A stretch of 64,000 nt of DNA from Odoribacter laneus YIT 12061 (lineage in GTDB: Bacteria > Bacteroidota > Bacteroidia > Bacteroidales > Marinifilaceae), in assembly GCF_000243215.1 (NCBI RefSeq), contig NZ_JH594596.1, forward strand, positions 2,053,194 to 2,117,193. The letters run 5' to 3'. Both the position numbers and the translations under genes were made by a program. The stretch's first letter is position 1, and each line of letters begins with the position of its first letter. A model generated the notes under the pieces. It was not told where the DNA came from. It searched no databases and worked only from the letters and a program-made list of their open reading frames with translations. Of the stretch, positions 55,007 to 62,486 are shown piece by piece.

Positions 55007-56863
55007 ATGGATAAAAAATATTATAACGAATTAAACCAACGGATCCAAGCCTCCGGAAAAAGCTGGTTGGCGGGTGAAACTTCAATTTCCTTATTACCGG
55101 AATTTCAGCGGCGGCTGCATTTAGGATATATACCGGAAGAGGGAGAATGGACCGATAAAGAATTAGAAGAACAGGCTTTATTGAATTTAAAAAAACATCT
55201 ATTAACGGACGACTTGCCTGTTTGTGTGGACTGGAGAAATTACAAGGGAAACAATTATGTCACAACAGTGAAAGACCAGGGTTCCTGCGGTTCGTGTGTA
55301 GCTTTCGGGGTTGTCGCAACTTTAGAAGCGAGGATGCGGGTTATCATGCAAGCTCCGGTAAAACAGAGTTCGGGAATACTGCCTTTGCTTTCAGAAGCAC
55401 AGTTGTTCTTTTGCGGGGGTGGAGCCGTAGGAGCTTCCTGCGGTAAAGGCTGGAGTGCTGAGCCGGCGTTGAAATATTGTCAGGAAAGTGGACTTGCTCC
55501 GGACAATTGTTTTCCTTATCAGCCCAAAGATCAATCTTGTATATTACCGGGCGATTGGGAACAGAAAATCACCAAAGTAGGCCGTTTTCATAAAATCAAT
55601 GATCCGACAGCAATGAAACAATGGTTGTCGGAAAAAGGCCCTTTAGTGACAAGATTCAATGTTTACGATGATTTTTATTCTTATAAGAAGGGAGTTTACC
55701 ATCGTGTGTCTCAAAAACTTGAAGGAGGCCATTGCATATCCTGTATAGGTTACGATGAGCACCAAAAGGCATGGATTTGTAAAAACAGCTGGGGGAAAGC
55801 GTGGGGAATAGACGGTTTTTTCCTGATCGGATACGGCGAATGCGGTATAGACGCTTCGATGTGGGCGGTAGATTCATTCAGTGAATTTTATCCCCTTTAT
55901 CCGGGAATTCTGTTGCGGGACAATTTTAAAGATTTCGGACAGGTACCGGTAGCCGGTACACTGACTACTTCTCCGGATATTATTCCCTATGGGAAAGAAG
56001 TGATAAATAATCCGGAAAAAGAGTTGAAAGAAAAGTGGTTTGCCGATTGTGGCAAAGATCTTCTGGCAAATGTGGGCAATTATATCTACATGAGAGCTTT
56101 CAATTTAAATACAATAGAGGAAGATGTAAAGTTCCATTTGTACTATAGTCCGGCCTCTCTATTGATGTATCCGGGAAAATGGAAAGATAATGCATTGAAA
56201 ACTTCAAGCGGACAAGCTTATGCAGAAGCCAAAGGCGTTAATCAGGGAGAAATTGTTGTAGCCTCCGATAGTTTTTGTTGGAAACCGGCAATAATAAAAG
56301 ACGATCATTATTGTTTAGTAGGACGGGTAGAAACGGCTTCTCATCCGAATCCGATTCCTGAGCTGGAACAGATTCCCGATTTCGCTAAATTTATCTCAGA
56401 AAACCCCGGATTTGCCTGGCGGAATGTCTCCGTGGTATCGAAAGATATACCGGACTATTCGATTACCTTGGATTACGATCAAGGAAAAACGACAGAATCC
56501 ATGTATTTTGTCATTACGTGTCTGAATTGTGCCAGAGGAGCCTCGGTAGAACTGACTTGTGGCAGTACATTACCCAAGCCTACCATCAATATCCCTAAAC
56601 GGAAAATTGACTCGTCCGACTTTGTAATTGGAGTAGAAAGTAAGATTCCTGCAGAGTTCACAGGAAAATTGATTTTTAATTACTGGAAAGAAAAAGCGAA
56701 AGCAATAGAAGAATGGCAAATCCGTATTTCTGCTTTTTATTTGTCTGAACAAAACAATACTCTTCACTCCTGTTATGCCATTCCTATAGAAGGAAGTAAG
56801 GGGCCTAAAAAAGGAATTTTAATCGGAGATTATACGATCAAAAGCAGTGATATAAAAAAATAG
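55007..56863 (+). CDS. Papain-family (C1A) cysteine protease with C-terminal accessory domain
   Basis: A 618-residue peptidase. Residues 1-70 resemble a short propeptide (WLAGETSISLLPEFQRRLHLGY). The catalytic domain (about 73-295) has the oxyanion Q91, nucleophile C97 in QGSCGSCVAF (Val where papain has Trp), H242 in GGHCISCIGYD and N260 in KNSWGKAWG, plus the C-terminal disulfide-type cysteines. The rest is the same domain as the product of 53202. No signal peptide or membrane segment is seen, so it would act inside the cell unless exported by a non-classical route. A strong terminator follows. Confidence 0.92.
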   Translation: MDKKYYNELNQRIQASGKSWLAGETSISLLPEFQRRLHLGYIPEEGEWTDKELEEQALLNLKKHLLTDDLPVCVDWRNYKGNNYVTTVKDQGSCGSCVAFGVVATLEARMRVIMQAPVKQSSGILPLLSEAQLFFCGGGAVGASCGKGWSAEPALKYCQESGLAPDNCFPYQPKDQSCILPGDWEQKITKVGRFHKINDPTAMKQWLSEKGPLVTRFNVYDDFYSYKKGVYHRVSQKLEGGHCISCIGYDEHQKAWICKNSWGKAWGIDGFFLIGYGECGIDASMWAVDSFSEFYPLYPGILLRDNFKDFGQVPVAGTLTTSPDIIPYGKEVINNPEKELKEKWFADCGKDLLANVGNYIYMRAFNLNTIEEDVKFHLYYSPASLLMYPGKWKDNALKTSSGQAYAEAKGVNQGEIVVASDSFCWKPAIIKDDHYCLVGRVETASHPNPIPELEQIPDFAKFISENPGFAWRNVSVVSKDIPDYSITLDYDQGKTTESMYFVITCLNCARGASVELTCGSTLPKPTINIPKRKIDSSDFVIGVESKIPAEFTGKLIFNYWKEKAKAIEEWQIRISAFYLSEQNNTLHSCYAIPIEGSKGPKKGILIGDYTIKSSDIKK

Positions 56864-56875
56864 ATTTTATACAGA

Positions 56876-56914
56876 AAGCCTATCTGATAACTAAAAAATA
56901 AGATAGGCTTTTAC
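56876..56914 (+). terminator. Terminator of the protease gene
   Basis: A perfect 10-bp stem (AAGCCTATCT / AGATAGGCTT) with a 15-nt A-rich loop. The T run is short (TTTTA), so strength is moderate; it marks the end of the inhibitor-protease unit. Confidence 0.75.
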
Positions 56915-57121
56915 CATAAAGCTCTCCATTCATACGTTATCTGGATAAAATATTCGTATAAGGATCCTCTGAAAAATGAGACAGACTCAAATTATTCGGG
57001 AACAAACTCCAGTATGAAAACAGGTTTGCTCTGTATCCCCTGTTTCAGTATGCCGAAAAAGAGAGGGGAGGCACGATAAAAAGGGAATGTATCTTTAAAA
57101 ATTGCTTATCGCATGCCGAAC

Positions 57122-57649
57122 TCATTTTATACTTCCAATAAGATCGGTCATTTCTTTATTGAAATAAGCCTCAATCTGATCTTTTATCTCTTTTTCTTGT
57201 AATTTACCCTCTTTCGAATAAATATAGAAATGCCGGCCGGCCCAATTTTTACCAGCACAAGGGAATAATAAGATCTCTGCTCCGTTAGCCGTTCCGTGAA
57301 AATTAACTTCCGGAGCATATACCAACACCCTACCTTCTTCTATTGCAAAACGTAAGATATACTCTACTGTTAAAGCACATATACCCTTATTGACAAATTT
57401 ACGGACTACATTTGTCATCACAATAAAATCTTCTGAATTGGAATAATAGGCAGGTAAGCTACCCGACATGGTTTTCAAAATATTGGTAGAAACGGCCTTA
57501 AATAATTCAACTTTGGCTTTAGCAGGAAATTCATAAACAATGTAATCCTCTCCTTTTTCGCTTTTATACCCATTGGGTGTAATGACAAACTGTGCACAAG
57601 TGACAGAATAAATTACAAACGTAAAAACGATCAAAAATAATTTTTTCAT
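57122..57649 (-). CDS. Small secreted/periplasmic protein, DUF4468-like
   Basis: A 175-residue protein with a clear signal peptide (1-19, ending VTCAQ). The mature part has the alternating strand-helix look of Bacteroidetes DUF4468 proteins (TPNGYKSEKGEDYIVYEFP, then VVYAPEVNF-like VLVYAPEVNF and a C-terminal helix), but the match is weak and no function is known. It stands alone, convergent with the protease terminator. Confidence 0.7.
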   Translation of the reverse strand: MKKLFLIVFTFVIYSVTCAQFVITPNGYKSEKGEDYIVYEFPAKAKVELFKAVSTNILKTMSGSLPAYYSNSEDFIVMTNVVRKFVNKGICALTVEYILRFAIEEGRVLVYAPEVNFHGTANGAEILLFPCAGKNWAGRHFYIYSKEGKLQEKEIKDQIEAYFNKEMTDLIGSIK

Positions 57650-57858
57650 TCCGGTATTTCTAAATATGTCTTCACTAACAATCCTCTAAAAGTATACAAA
57701 ATTTGCCATCAACACACATTTCAAGATCACTCTTTTCAACTCTTATCCATAAAAAAATCCTCAGTCCCTTCTCAAACATTTTATGAAGATCCCTATCTCC
57801 TAAGCTAAACAAAAATTTTCCTCTCTTTTTCCCCTCCCCCTATGTTTCTTCTATCCAT

Positions 57859-59244
57859 TTACCAGCCCGGAAGATATGCGTAGGATTTACGATAATACCA
57901 CCATCCGATTATATCTGCTAAAAACCATCCGATAGGGATAGACCACCAGATTCCGAGTACCCCTACGGAGGGGATTACAGAGAGAGCATAGGCCAAAGCG
58001 ACCCGGGTACCAAGGGAAATGACAGTCAGTACGACCGACATACCGGGCCGCCTTACCGCCCGATAAAAACCATAAAACAGGAACAGATAACCAATTCCAC
58101 AATAGAAAACACCTTCAATCCGCAGGTATTCCACCCCGATTGAAATAATTTCCGTTTCATAAGCCGGAACAAAAATAAGCATAAGAGGACGAGCAAAAAC
58201 GAAGACTAAAAGAGAGATAAGAGCACAAAAAAACGTAGTCGCAAGAAAAGCGACCCGGCTTCCTTTACGGATACGTTCCCGGTGACCGCCACCAAAATTC
58301 TGGGCAATAAAAGTAGAAAAAGCATTGCCGAAATCCTGAACGGGCATATAAGCAAAGGAATCGATTTTGACGGCAGCCGCAAAGGCCGCCATAACAGCTG
58401 TTCCGAAACTGTTTACCAATCCCTGCACCATCAGGATACCGAAATTCATAACCGATTGTTGGGCACAAGTCAGGGAAGAATAGGTAGCAATCTCCTTGAC
58501 CGTAGTCCACTGCAGCTTTGTATTCTTACGACATATCCGTAAGTCCGGATAGCGATAAAGTGTATAAATACAAAGCCCGACTCCTGATACGGCCTGCGCA
58601 ATCACCGTAGCCCATGCTGCGCCTTCTACACCCCAACCGAATAACAGAATAAAAATCAAATCAAGTGCAATATTCAATACTACGGCTACGGCCAGAAACC
58701 ACAAAGGCTGCAGGGAGTTCCCTATAGCCCGGAGTAAACAAGCGTAGAAATTATAAAGAAAAGTAAAACCAATTCCCCAAAAAACAACCCACAAATAATC
58801 GCGCATCAAAGGATATACTTCAGCCGGAACCTGTAATAACCGCAAAATGGGATCAATCCACCTAAAAACAAAGATGTTCAAAACCAAGGTAACAAATCCG
58901 ATCAATACCCCTGATGCATAAATACTGCGTTTCAACATCTCTTTCTCTCCGGCTCCGTACTGTAGGGAAAAGACCGCCCCACTTCCCATGCACAATCCCA
59001 AAAGTACAGAGGTCAAAAAAATCATCAGCGTATAAGCAGAACCGACAGCAGCCAAAGCATCAGCCCCTAAAAACTGACCGACAATCAAAGTATCGGCAAT
59101 GTTATAGAATTGTTGTAACAAATTTCCAACAATCATTGGAACTGCGAACCACAACATCCCGAGAGGAATATTCCCGGTAACAAGGCTTCGCTTTCTTCTT
59201 TTTTTGTACACCTGTGCAAATTCTAAATCCGATTCATGCTGCAT
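57859..59244 (-). CDS. MATE family efflux transporter (second)
   Basis: A 461-residue twelve-helix exporter. After a basic cytoplasmic start (YKKRRKRSLVTGNIP), the first repeat opens with LWFAVPMIVGNLLQQFYNIADTLIVGQFLG, the usual NorM/DinF-type MATE signature; the second repeat includes SSLTCAQQSVMNFGILMVQGLVNSFG. Substrate unknown. It is a stand-alone gene. Confidence 0.93.
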   Translation of the reverse strand: MQHESDLEFAQVYKKRRKRSLVTGNIPLGMLWFAVPMIVGNLLQQFYNIADTLIVGQFLGADALAAVGSAYTLMIFLTSVLLGLCMGSGAVFSLQYGAGEKEMLKRSIYASGVLIGFVTLVLNIFVFRWIDPILRLLQVPAEVYPLMRDYLWVVFWGIGFTFLYNFYACLLRAIGNSLQPLWFLAVAVVLNIALDLIFILLFGWGVEGAAWATVIAQAVSGVGLCIYTLYRYPDLRICRKNTKLQWTTVKEIATYSSLTCAQQSVMNFGILMVQGLVNSFGTAVMAAFAAAVKIDSFAYMPVQDFGNAFSTFIAQNFGGGHRERIRKGSRVAFLATTFFCALISLLVFVFARPLMLIFVPAYETEIISIGVEYLRIEGVFYCGIGYLFLFYGFYRAVRRPGMSVVLTVISLGTRVALAYALSVIPSVGVLGIWWSIPIGWFLADIIGWWYYRKSYAYLPGW

Positions 59245-59642
59245 ACGACACTTCTCACTTTCAACCTGCGAAAATAAAAAAACTAGTCCTCCAAACTACT
59301 TTTCAAAGCATATTTATTAGTATTTCAAAAAAGCAAGTCCTCTCTGAAATAAAACGTGAGCTATCCGGCATTTTAAAGTAGAAAACAACCCCTTGACGCA
59401 TTGTAGAAAAAACAGAAATTCCTAAAAGTGTCGTTATCGATTCACCTCCCCCTCTTTTTACACATTAGGGACGTGCCCTAATGTGTAATTTTACGCAATT
59501 TTACCCCTAAGAAATTCAGAAAATAATTGGGTTTAAAAGCATCCCTGTTTTTCACAAAAAAGGTCCGTCCCTCTTTGCGTAAAATCTTGTCAAAACATTT
59601 CAAACAATTTGTATACAAAATCCGTGTTCAGGTATACAAATG
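59245..59642. other. Intergenic region between the MATE gene and the integrated element
   Basis: About 400 bp without a credible gene. It contains the third copy of the 31-nt hairpin (listed separately). The rest is AT-rich with no clear promoter. Confidence 0.5.
59458..59488 (+). repeat. 31-nt hairpin (copy 3 of 3), no adjacent gene end
   Basis: Base-for-base identical to the copy after smpB: a 13-bp perfect stem and ACGTG loop. The run after it (TTTTACGC) is a poorer terminator tail, and no plus-strand gene ends here; the nearest gene points away. It may be what is left of a lost transcription unit. Confidence 0.75.
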
Positions 59643-59673
59643 AAAAAGAGGTACAGCTTCTTGCTATACCTCT
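59643..59673 (-). terminator. Terminator-like hairpin beside the left tRNA-like repeat
   Basis: On the minus strand AGAGGTATAGC and GCTGTACCTCT form an 11-bp stem with one mismatch, followed by TTTTTC. It is placed as a tRNA terminator would be, about 20 bp beyond the 3' end of the tRNA-like sequence. Confidence 0.65.
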
Positions 59674-59693
59674 AAATTCCTATTTGTTAATTG

Positions 59694-59736
59694 GAGCGGG
59701 AAACGGGACTCAAACCCGCGACCCCCAGCTTAGAAG
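59694..59736 (-). repeat. Left 43-bp tRNA-3'-half-like repeat (att-like site)
   Basis: Read on the minus strand it has the T-arm CGGGTTTGAGTCCCG and acceptor-like CCGCTC of a tRNA, but no 5' half follows upstream. It matches 61727-61769 at 41 of 43 positions, with a shared 31-bp core. Tyrosine integrases of Bacteroidetes commonly insert at tRNA 3' ends; this looks like one end of such an element. Confidence 0.75.
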
Positions 59737-59856
59737 ACAACCAAAAGATGTATGCATATCATTTGGGATTATTTACACTTTCCTTAATTTCGTAGTAATA
59801 ACAGGCACTTGAGCGTGTATTCACTTTGAGTTTAGTAGCTTTTATCTGTGTAAAAA

Positions 59857-59913
59857 ACGGCACAGAAACGGCACGATAGAGATTTTACCCTAAAAACGGC
59901 ACGATAACGGCAC
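59857..59913 (+). repeat. Four ACGGCAC motifs in two pairs (integrase arm sites)
   Basis: ACGGCAC starts at 59857, 59868, 59896 and 59907: two pairs, each 11 bp apart. A matching pair lies at the other end of the element (61649, 61660). Fixed one-turn spacing at both ends is typical of arm-type binding sites of tyrosine recombinases. Confidence 0.6.
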
Positions 59914-59951
59914 GCTGCAAATGAGTAATTAATCTAAATTCTGCTGACCTC

Positions 59952-60755
59952 ATGAAAAGCCACACCACGTCGAAAGCCAAAAAGAAATGGTCTTTTAAAT
60001 TACTCCAAACGCAGGACAGGATGCGTCAGGACGGTAGCTTCCCCATCGCTTTAGTATTATGTTTCTGCCAACAACGAAGTATTACCACCTTAGATTTAAT
60101 GGCTTTACCCGAACAGTGGGACAAAGAATTTGAACGATATAGCTTGAAAGGTGCAAACAGCCATCCTGATGCGCTGAAATACAATGTTTACCTGAATTCA
60201 TTATCTACAACTTTAGATGAAACGATTTCTGACCTTACCAAGCGAAAAATCCCTTTTACAAATACGATGATTATAGAACATCTGTTTATCGTGGAGAAAA
60301 CAACCAGACTGAAAACTTATATTCTGCAATTAATAGAGCAACTCGAAAAACAGGAACGTTTCGGACATGTCCTGACCTTTGTTGAATTATCGGAATACCT
60401 TGAAAAATTCGATAAGGCCTTAGACAAACGGTTATTTGCAGACGTGAATTATAATTATGTAGTTAAGTTTGTTCAATACCAACTAAAGAACGGACGTAAG
60501 AAAGGTGGCATACCTGTTAATGTCAGATCCCTAAGAACAGTCCTGAATACAGCTATTCAGGATAATGCGGGAAACCCTGAAACAGTAGTAGAATTTATTA
60601 TAAAATTAAACGAATGGAATCAACAAAATCAACGGATTTATCTTATCAGAAAACATCTCTATCGATATATTATCAATGATTCGGTCTATTCAATAACATA
60701 TTTAACATCGGGTCGGGCATATCCATTTTATGATATCCTTCATAATATGGATTGA
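59952..60755 (+). pseudogene. Tyrosine-type integrase lacking the catalytic domain
   Basis: The 267-residue product has an N-terminal arm-binding domain (about 12-90; FPIALVLCFCQQRSITTLDLMALPEQW) and a SAM-like core-binding domain (about 105-205; FVELSEYLEKFDKAL, VVKFVQYQLKNGRKKGG) like Bacteroidetes integrases of about 400 residues. The C-terminal catalytic domain with its R-H-R-Y residues is missing: after about residue 235 the sequence no longer resembles an integrase and stops inside the convergent neighbour. Probably cut by a rearrangement near 60660. It could still bind the arm sites but cannot recombine. Confidence 0.75.
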
Positions 60756-61383
60756 ATATATACCTAAGCGTTCTGCCTACATCCGAGACTCTAGCTCCGG
60801 GATCACCAATTTCATTTTCGTCGATTTCGTCCATAATAAATTTTCTATAATTCCACAAAATGGTCGTCATGTCAAGATAAAACAAACCAGCAGCTAACTC
60901 TTCTTGTGCATCTTCTACCATAAGCCAATCTTCAGTTGCATTCAAGAAGTATTTTAGAACGTCAATATATGTCTTTTGTATCATATCGGCACATATTAAG
61001 AATTGCCCATATTTGATTTTCTTTTTTAAGAAAGCACAGAAAGCTGTTGCTAGATAGGATACTTTTTCATTATCGTCACATCTGTCAATAATGTATAATA
61101 ATTTTTCTCCTACTTTGTGACGATAGTCTTCAGATTTTTCTATTTTAGCTATCATTCGTTTGCGTGTGCTTGATTTAATATCTTTAATACCATTAAGAAA
61201 TGAAAGGATTTTCTTAAGGAATAAATAATCTCGAATATCCCCAGTTGTTCTAATCAAGGAAACGATAGGTAGATCGGTCATTGAATCAATAATAGATTCT
61301 GATATATTTGCCATAACACTACTTAAATCGCTGTTTAGAATAGTGTCTTCAAAAACTGTTGTGACATCACTTTTGTTTGCCAT
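60673..61383 (-). CDS. Hypothetical protein in the integrated element
   Basis: A 236-residue, mainly helical soluble protein; no signal peptide. Two mildly hydrophobic stretches occur near 45-65 and 165-180. I do not recognise a family. Its 3' end overlaps the broken integrase by 83 bp tail to tail, which suggests that this gene arrived with the rearrangement that removed the integrase's catalytic part. As the only intact cargo of the element, it may have a selectable role such as defence, but nothing in the sequence shows this. Confidence 0.65.
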   Translation of the reverse strand: MANKSDVTTVFEDTILNSDLSSVMANISESIIDSMTDLPIVSLIRTTGDIRDYLFLKKILSFLNGIKDIKSSTRKRMIAKIEKSEDYRHKVGEKLLYIIDRCDDNEKVSYLATAFCAFLKKKIKYGQFLICADMIQKTYIDVLKYFLNATEDWLMVEDAQEELAAGLFYLDMTTILWNYRKFIMDEIDENEIGDPGARVSDVGRTLRYIFNPYYEGYHKMDMPDPMLNMLLNRPNH

Positions 61384-61648
61384 GCCTTATTATGATTTTT
61401 TGCTTATTACTTAATATAAAAATAATGAATAAATTCAACTCTTACAAATCAAAAGATATTGCTTTATGAATTATGATTTTAACTAATCCGATTAGCTATA
61501 TTTCACACCAAACCAACAGAGGAATCGGTTAAAAAGGTCTACCTTTGTAAATACAATAAAATTTAATTAAACACCATATAATGATAGGGATAAGATGATT
61601 TTATTGTGTAATTAAACGCGAGTTATTTGACATTTTTGGGGTATAAAA
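61384..61648. other. Non-coding right part of the integrated element
   Basis: 265 bp upstream of the hypothetical gene, AT-rich, no gene. The far end merges into the right arm sites. Confidence 0.5.
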
Positions 61649-61666
61649 ACGGCATGCTGACGGCAC
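61649..61666 (+). repeat. Right pair of ACGGCA(C/T) arm-type motifs
   Basis: ACGGCAT at 61649 and ACGGCAC at 61660, 11 bp apart like the two pairs at the left end, and about 60 bp inside the right tRNA-like repeat. Confidence 0.55.
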
Positions 61667-61684
61667 GGTACGAAAAAGGACATG

Positions 61685-61716
61685 AAAAAAGCAGCTACAA
61701 CTCAATGTAACTGCTT
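61685..61716 (-). terminator. Terminator-like hairpin beside the right tRNA-like repeat
   Basis: On the minus strand AAGCAGTTACA and TGTAGCTGCTT form an 11-bp stem with one mismatch, followed by a T run. It holds the same position relative to the repeat as the left one but differs in sequence. Confidence 0.65.
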
Positions 61717-61726
61717 GATTTTCAGA

Positions 61727-61769
61727 GAGCGGAAAACGGGACTCAAACCCGCGACCCCCAGCTTGGAAG
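61727..61769 (-). repeat. Right 43-bp tRNA-3'-half-like repeat (att-like site)
   Basis: Direct repeat of 59694-59736 with two differences. On the minus strand it ends CTTCCAAGCTGGGGGTCGC..., which resembles the anticodon-loop-to-3'-end part of a tRNA with a TCC-type anticodon region; no 5' half is present. Confidence 0.75.
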
Positions 61770-61774
61770 GCTAT

Positions 61775-61881
61775 TGACAGTGTTTAGACAGATTGTTATA
61801 ACATATTTATTATCAGTTATTTATTTTAGTATTTTAACTTGTCCGTTTGCTTTGTCTAAACATTGTCAAAACGGACAAGTT
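61775..61881. repeat. Two overlapping inverted repeats upstream of umuDC
   Basis: First pair: TGACAGTGTTTAGACA (61775-61790) and TGTCTAAACATTGTCA (61853-61868), complementary at 15 of 16 positions. Second pair: AACTTGTCCGTTT (61836-61848) and AAACGGACAAGTT (61869-61881), a perfect 13 bp. The second pair's spacer contains one arm of the first, so the two stems exclude each other. They could be operator sites, a recombination site or the tip of a neighbouring element. Confidence 0.6.
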
Positions 61882-62013
61882 AATTCATTTTATACATTCT
61901 TATATGTACAAATAGCTCGTTTTAACGTTGTGAAATTTAACCCTATTAACGTAAAGTTTTATAAGAAATCTTATAACCCAAGCATACTCGGATAAATGAT
62001 TGTTGGAATCTTA

Positions 62014-62021
62014 TATTTTTG
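62014..62021 (+). promoter_or_regulatory. Possible -7 box of umuDC
   Basis: TATTTTTG fits TAnnTTTG and ends 5 bp before the umuD ATG, which would give a leaderless transcript. No -33 element was found and no LexA box of known type was recognised. Confidence 0.35.
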
Positions 62022-62026
62022 TCCGT

Positions 62027-62485
62027 ATGAGTGGAAGAAAGAGGATAACTATTGAATTATTCCGGGCGGATACGAATAGCAATTTAGCATTACCTTATGC
62101 AGATGAGGGAATACAGGCTGGGTTTCCTAATCCTGCGCAAGATTATTTAGATTTATGCCTGGATTTAAATAAAGAGCTCGTAACCAATCCCCCAGCTACA
62201 TTTTACGGACGTGTACGCGGTGATTCTTTAGTCGATGCTGATGTATTAGAAGGTGACGTTCTAATAGTAGATAAATCACTAACTCCTTTGGAAGGCGATC
62301 TAGTTGTGGTATTTATTGATGGCGATTTTACATTAAAATTTATACATAAAGATAATGAGGTAATTTGGTTAATACCTGCCAATAGTAAATATAATCCAAT
62401 CAAGGTTACAAAGGAAAATGATTTTATGGTTTGGGGAGTGGTTACCTATACAATTCGAGATAACAGGAAGAGGAAAAGGAGATAA
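62027..62485 (+). CDS. umuD: UmuD-like S24 peptidase
   Basis: SOS protein that cleaves itself and then, as UmuD', partners UmuC to form the error-prone DNA polymerase V. 152 residues with the self-cleavage site A31-G32 (IQAGFPNPAQDY), catalytic S67 (GDSLVDADV) and K104 (FTLKFIHK). The open frame extends to a TTG at 62000, but ATG 62027 gives the usual length. It ends 1 bp before umuC. AT-rich compared with the left part of the window, as is umuC, which suggests an acquired segment. Confidence 0.93.
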   Translation: MSGRKRITIELFRADTNSNLALPYADEGIQAGFPNPAQDYLDLCLDLNKELVTNPPATFYGRVRGDSLVDADVLEGDVLIVDKSLTPLEGDLVVVFIDGDFTLKFIHKDNEVIWLIPANSKYNPIKVTKENDFMVWGVVTYTIRDNRKRKRR

Positions 62486-62486
62486 A

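Noticed and set aside
59694-59736. Complete tRNA gene
   Set aside because: Only T-arm- and acceptor-like sequence is present; the D-arm and 5' acceptor strand are missing at both copies.
59609-59812. 67-codon open frame
   Set aside because: Its GNGTQTRDPQLRR-like product is the translation of the tRNA-derived repeat, a well-known annotation artefact.
60118-60640. Functional integrase
   Set aside because: The arm- and core-binding domains are present, but no catalytic R-H-R-Y domain follows in any frame up to the convergent gene.
61774-61995. 73-codon open frame before umuD
   Set aside because: It starts at a TTG, spans both inverted-repeat pairs, and its composition reflects AT-rich DNA rather than coding sequence.
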